Assembly: GCA_900539775.1 (NCBI GenBank)
Contig: UQDL01000001.1
Location: 62,001-126,000, forward strand
DNA length: 64,000 nucleotides
Source: an uncultured Anaerotruncus sp.
GTDB taxonomy: Bacteria > Bacillota > Clostridia > Oscillospirales > Acutalibacteraceae
Direction of reading: 5' to 3'
A model generated the notes under the pieces. That model saw only the letters and a list, made by a program, of their open reading frames with translations. It was not told the DNA's origin and did no database searches. Below are positions 62,450 through 64,000 of the stretch, piece after piece (within the stretch, counting starts at the first letter, position 1; each line of letters begins with the position of its first letter). Position numbers and translations under genes: made by a program.

Positions 62450-64000
62450 ATGAAAAAACTGATTTCCCTTTTAATTTGCATTTCGCTGACGGCCTGCATT
62501 TTTACAGGCTGCTCAAAAAGCAAAGAAAAAATAGACCTTATATACCCGTTTTCGGGAAATGTAAACAGCTATGACCCGCAGGTGGCGGCAACGCAGGATG
62601 AATTTTTGATTGTCGAAAACTGCTTTGAAGGGCTTGTGCGTTGCGATGACGAAGGCAATATAACACCCGGCTGTGCCGAAAGCTGGCAGGTGAGCGATGA
62701 CGGATTAAGCTACACTTTTAAGCTGAAGCAAGGGCTGAGGTGGTATATTTTTCCGTCTGTAAAAAAAGCCATGGGAGAAGACTACAATCCGGAAATAACG
62801 GCGGAGGATTTTGTTTTCGGCTTGCAAAGAGCTGCGGATGATTTAACGCAAAGCCCGCTGTTTTCCACCATTGCCGGCATTGAAAACGCAAATGAAATTC
62901 ACTCCGGATACAAAGACGAGAGCGAGCTTGGCGCATATGCGGCAGACAAATACACGCTGCAAATTAACCTGACTGCACCTAACAACGATTTTTTGCAAAC
63001 TCTTTCCACGGCAGTGGCAATGCCCTGCAACAAAGATTTCTTTAATTCAACAAACGGCAGATACGGGCTTGACCTGAAATACACAATGTTTAACGGCCAA
63101 TTTGTGCTTACAAGCGTGCTTGAGGCATCATATATTATGAGAGCAAACACAGCTTATGCGGGTCCGTCACCGGCAAAGGCATCCGATTTAACATTAAAAA
63201 TCGTGGGCTCCGACGAAAGCGTTGCCGACAAGCTTGTCAGCGGATATTATGACGCCGCTTATTTAAGGGGATATGAGAGTGATAAAGCGGGCAAAAAAAG
63301 CGGAATAACACTTGTGCCGTACAGCAACACAACCTGGAGCCTTATCATAAACACATCAAAGGGCGTTTTTGCAAAAAAAGATGCTCGCAAGGCATTTGCC
63401 CTTTCCCTTTCCGATATTGATTATAAAGAATATGACTACTTGAGCAGCCCGAAGGGCTATGTGCCGCCTTCTTGCACGGCAGGCGGAAAATCATACACGG
63501 AACAATGCTCTGCAACGATTGACGCAAAAGATAAAGAAGAAGCAATAGAGCTTTGGAAGAAAGCGCTGAAGGATTCCGGAACATACAATGTGGCGGTTAC
63601 TGTTTTGGCACCCGAAACAATGAAAGACGCCGCAAAGGAACTGATTCAGGGCGTTCAATCCGGAATCGGCACCGTTTCAAAGGTTGGCAGCCACGACACA
63701 GAGCTTGCGCTGAAGCTTGAAACGGCAAAAGAAAGCGAAGTTAAAACAAAGGCGGCAAGCGGAGATTACGACATTGTTCTTTACCCGCTTGTTTCAAATT
63801 CCGCAAGCCCGATAACATTTTTGAGCGATATAGACAGCCTTAAAATCACGGATTTTTACAGAAACGATTTTGAAAAAGCACTTGAAGAGGCAAACGCAGC
63901 CGATTCTGCTTCTCTTGTTTCCGCCTGTGAAAAATGCGAGGTTGCGCTTTATGACACTTATTGCTTTATCCCCGTTTTTTACGAATCCAATTATTATGCG
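62450..64000 (+). CDS. Extracellular solute-binding lipoprotein, peptide/nickel type (family 5), partial
   Basis: The open frame runs 517 codons to the right edge without a stop. A lipoprotein signal (MKKLISLLICISLTACIFTGC, cysteine near 21) is followed by the family-5 start IDLIYPFSGNVNSYDPQ, NCFEGLVRCDDEGN, SWQVSDDGLSYTFKLKQGLRW and TAEDFVFGLQRA. Such proteins bind oligopeptides outside the cell and pass them to an Opp/Dpp ABC transporter, whose genes would lie beyond the window. GGTGATG precedes the ATG. Confidence 0.9.
   Translation, partial: MKKLISLLICISLTACIFTGCSKSKEKIDLIYPFSGNVNSYDPQVAATQDEFLIVENCFEGLVRCDDEGNITPGCAESWQVSDDGLSYTFKLKQGLRWYIFPSVKKAMGEDYNPEITAEDFVFGLQRAADDLTQSPLFSTIAGIENANEIHSGYKDESELGAYAADKYTLQINLTAPNNDFLQTLSTAVAMPCNKDFFNSTNGRYGLDLKYTMFNGQFVLTSVLEASYIMRANTAYAGPSPAKASDLTLKIVGSDESVADKLVSGYYDAAYLRGYESDKAGKKSGITLVPYSNTTWSLIINTSKGVFAKKDARKAFALSLSDIDYKEYDYLSSPKGYVPPSCTAGGKSYTEQCSATIDAKDKEEAIELWKKALKDSGTYNVAVTVLAPETMKDAAKELIQGVQSGIGTVSKVGSHDTELALKLETAKESEVKTKAASGDYDIVLYPLVSNSASPITFLSDIDSLKITDFYRNDFEKALEEANAADSASLVSACEKCEVALYDTYCFIPVFYESNYYA

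Noticed and set aside
1..64000. CRISPR arrays, tRNA or rRNA genes, transposases
   Set aside because: No regularly spaced direct repeats, no cloverleaf with CCA-adjacent T-arm, and no recognisable transposase were found in any gap.

Overview
The window reads as a chromosomal segment of a low-to-mid GC Gram-positive anaerobe, most likely a gut commensal of class Clostridia (Oscillospirales/Ruminococcaceae-like). The grounds are consensus sigma-A promoters (TTGNNN-N17-TANNNT), strong GGAGG ribosome sites, an ABC-F protein of the YkpA type, a YrrC-type RecD2, a short editing-less ProRS, an ECF vitamin transporter, and glycan enzymes typical of gut Clostridia. The taxon is inferred from gene content; no rRNA is present to confirm it.

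Layout. 1-8.9 kb: a U32 peptidase (partial) and zapA face a GH36 alpha-galactosidase from overlapping divergent promoters; then an ABC-F ATPase and an operon of ribulose-phosphate epimerase, two envelope proteins and the MgtE magnesium channel. 8.9-13.7 kb: alanine/glycine symporter, membrane-associated GH33 sialidase and an NSS-family sodium symporter. 13.7-19.1 kb: a three-gene glycan operon (small helical protein, beta-helix protein, GH112 phosphorylase), best explained as a split GH136-type lacto-N-biosidase feeding lacto-N-biose to the phosphorylase; then azlCD. 19.1-31 kb: a polymorphic-toxin island transcribed leftward, with a 2158-residue secreted RHS protein followed by a string of small membrane, lipoprotein and cytosolic genes that look like immunity and accessory genes, scrambled RHS fragments, a 110-bp duplicated junction and a frameshifted gene. 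31-32.8 kb: decaying DNA with an ART-like gene and an internally deleted second symporter gene.

32.8-39.3 kb: the F1Fo ATP synthase operon (a, c, b, delta-alpha, gamma, beta, epsilon), in which the delta and alpha subunits are one continuous 673-residue reading frame. 39.5-42.3 kb: proS and galE. 42.3-49.5 kb: one leftward operon of recD2, an MreB-like gene, a corrinoid adenosyltransferase, EcfT, a fused double EcfA, an S component and a small membrane protein, which suggests cobalamin uptake and activation. 49.7-62.1 kb: rpoB-rpoC-rpsL-rpsG-fusA-tuf. 62.4 kb to the end: a peptide-type solute-binding lipoprotein (partial).

The sugar genes converge. GH36 releases galactose, GH112 yields galactose 1-phosphate plus GlcNAc, and GalE joins the Leloir pathway to UDP-glucose. 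The sialidase could uncap mucin or milk-type glycans before lacto-N-biosidase acts. The most unusual items are the delta-alpha ATP synthase fusion, the GH136-like/GH112 operon, and the RHS island with its mosaic remnants. I saw no CRISPR array, rRNA or tRNA gene, and no insertion sequence with recognisable transposase.
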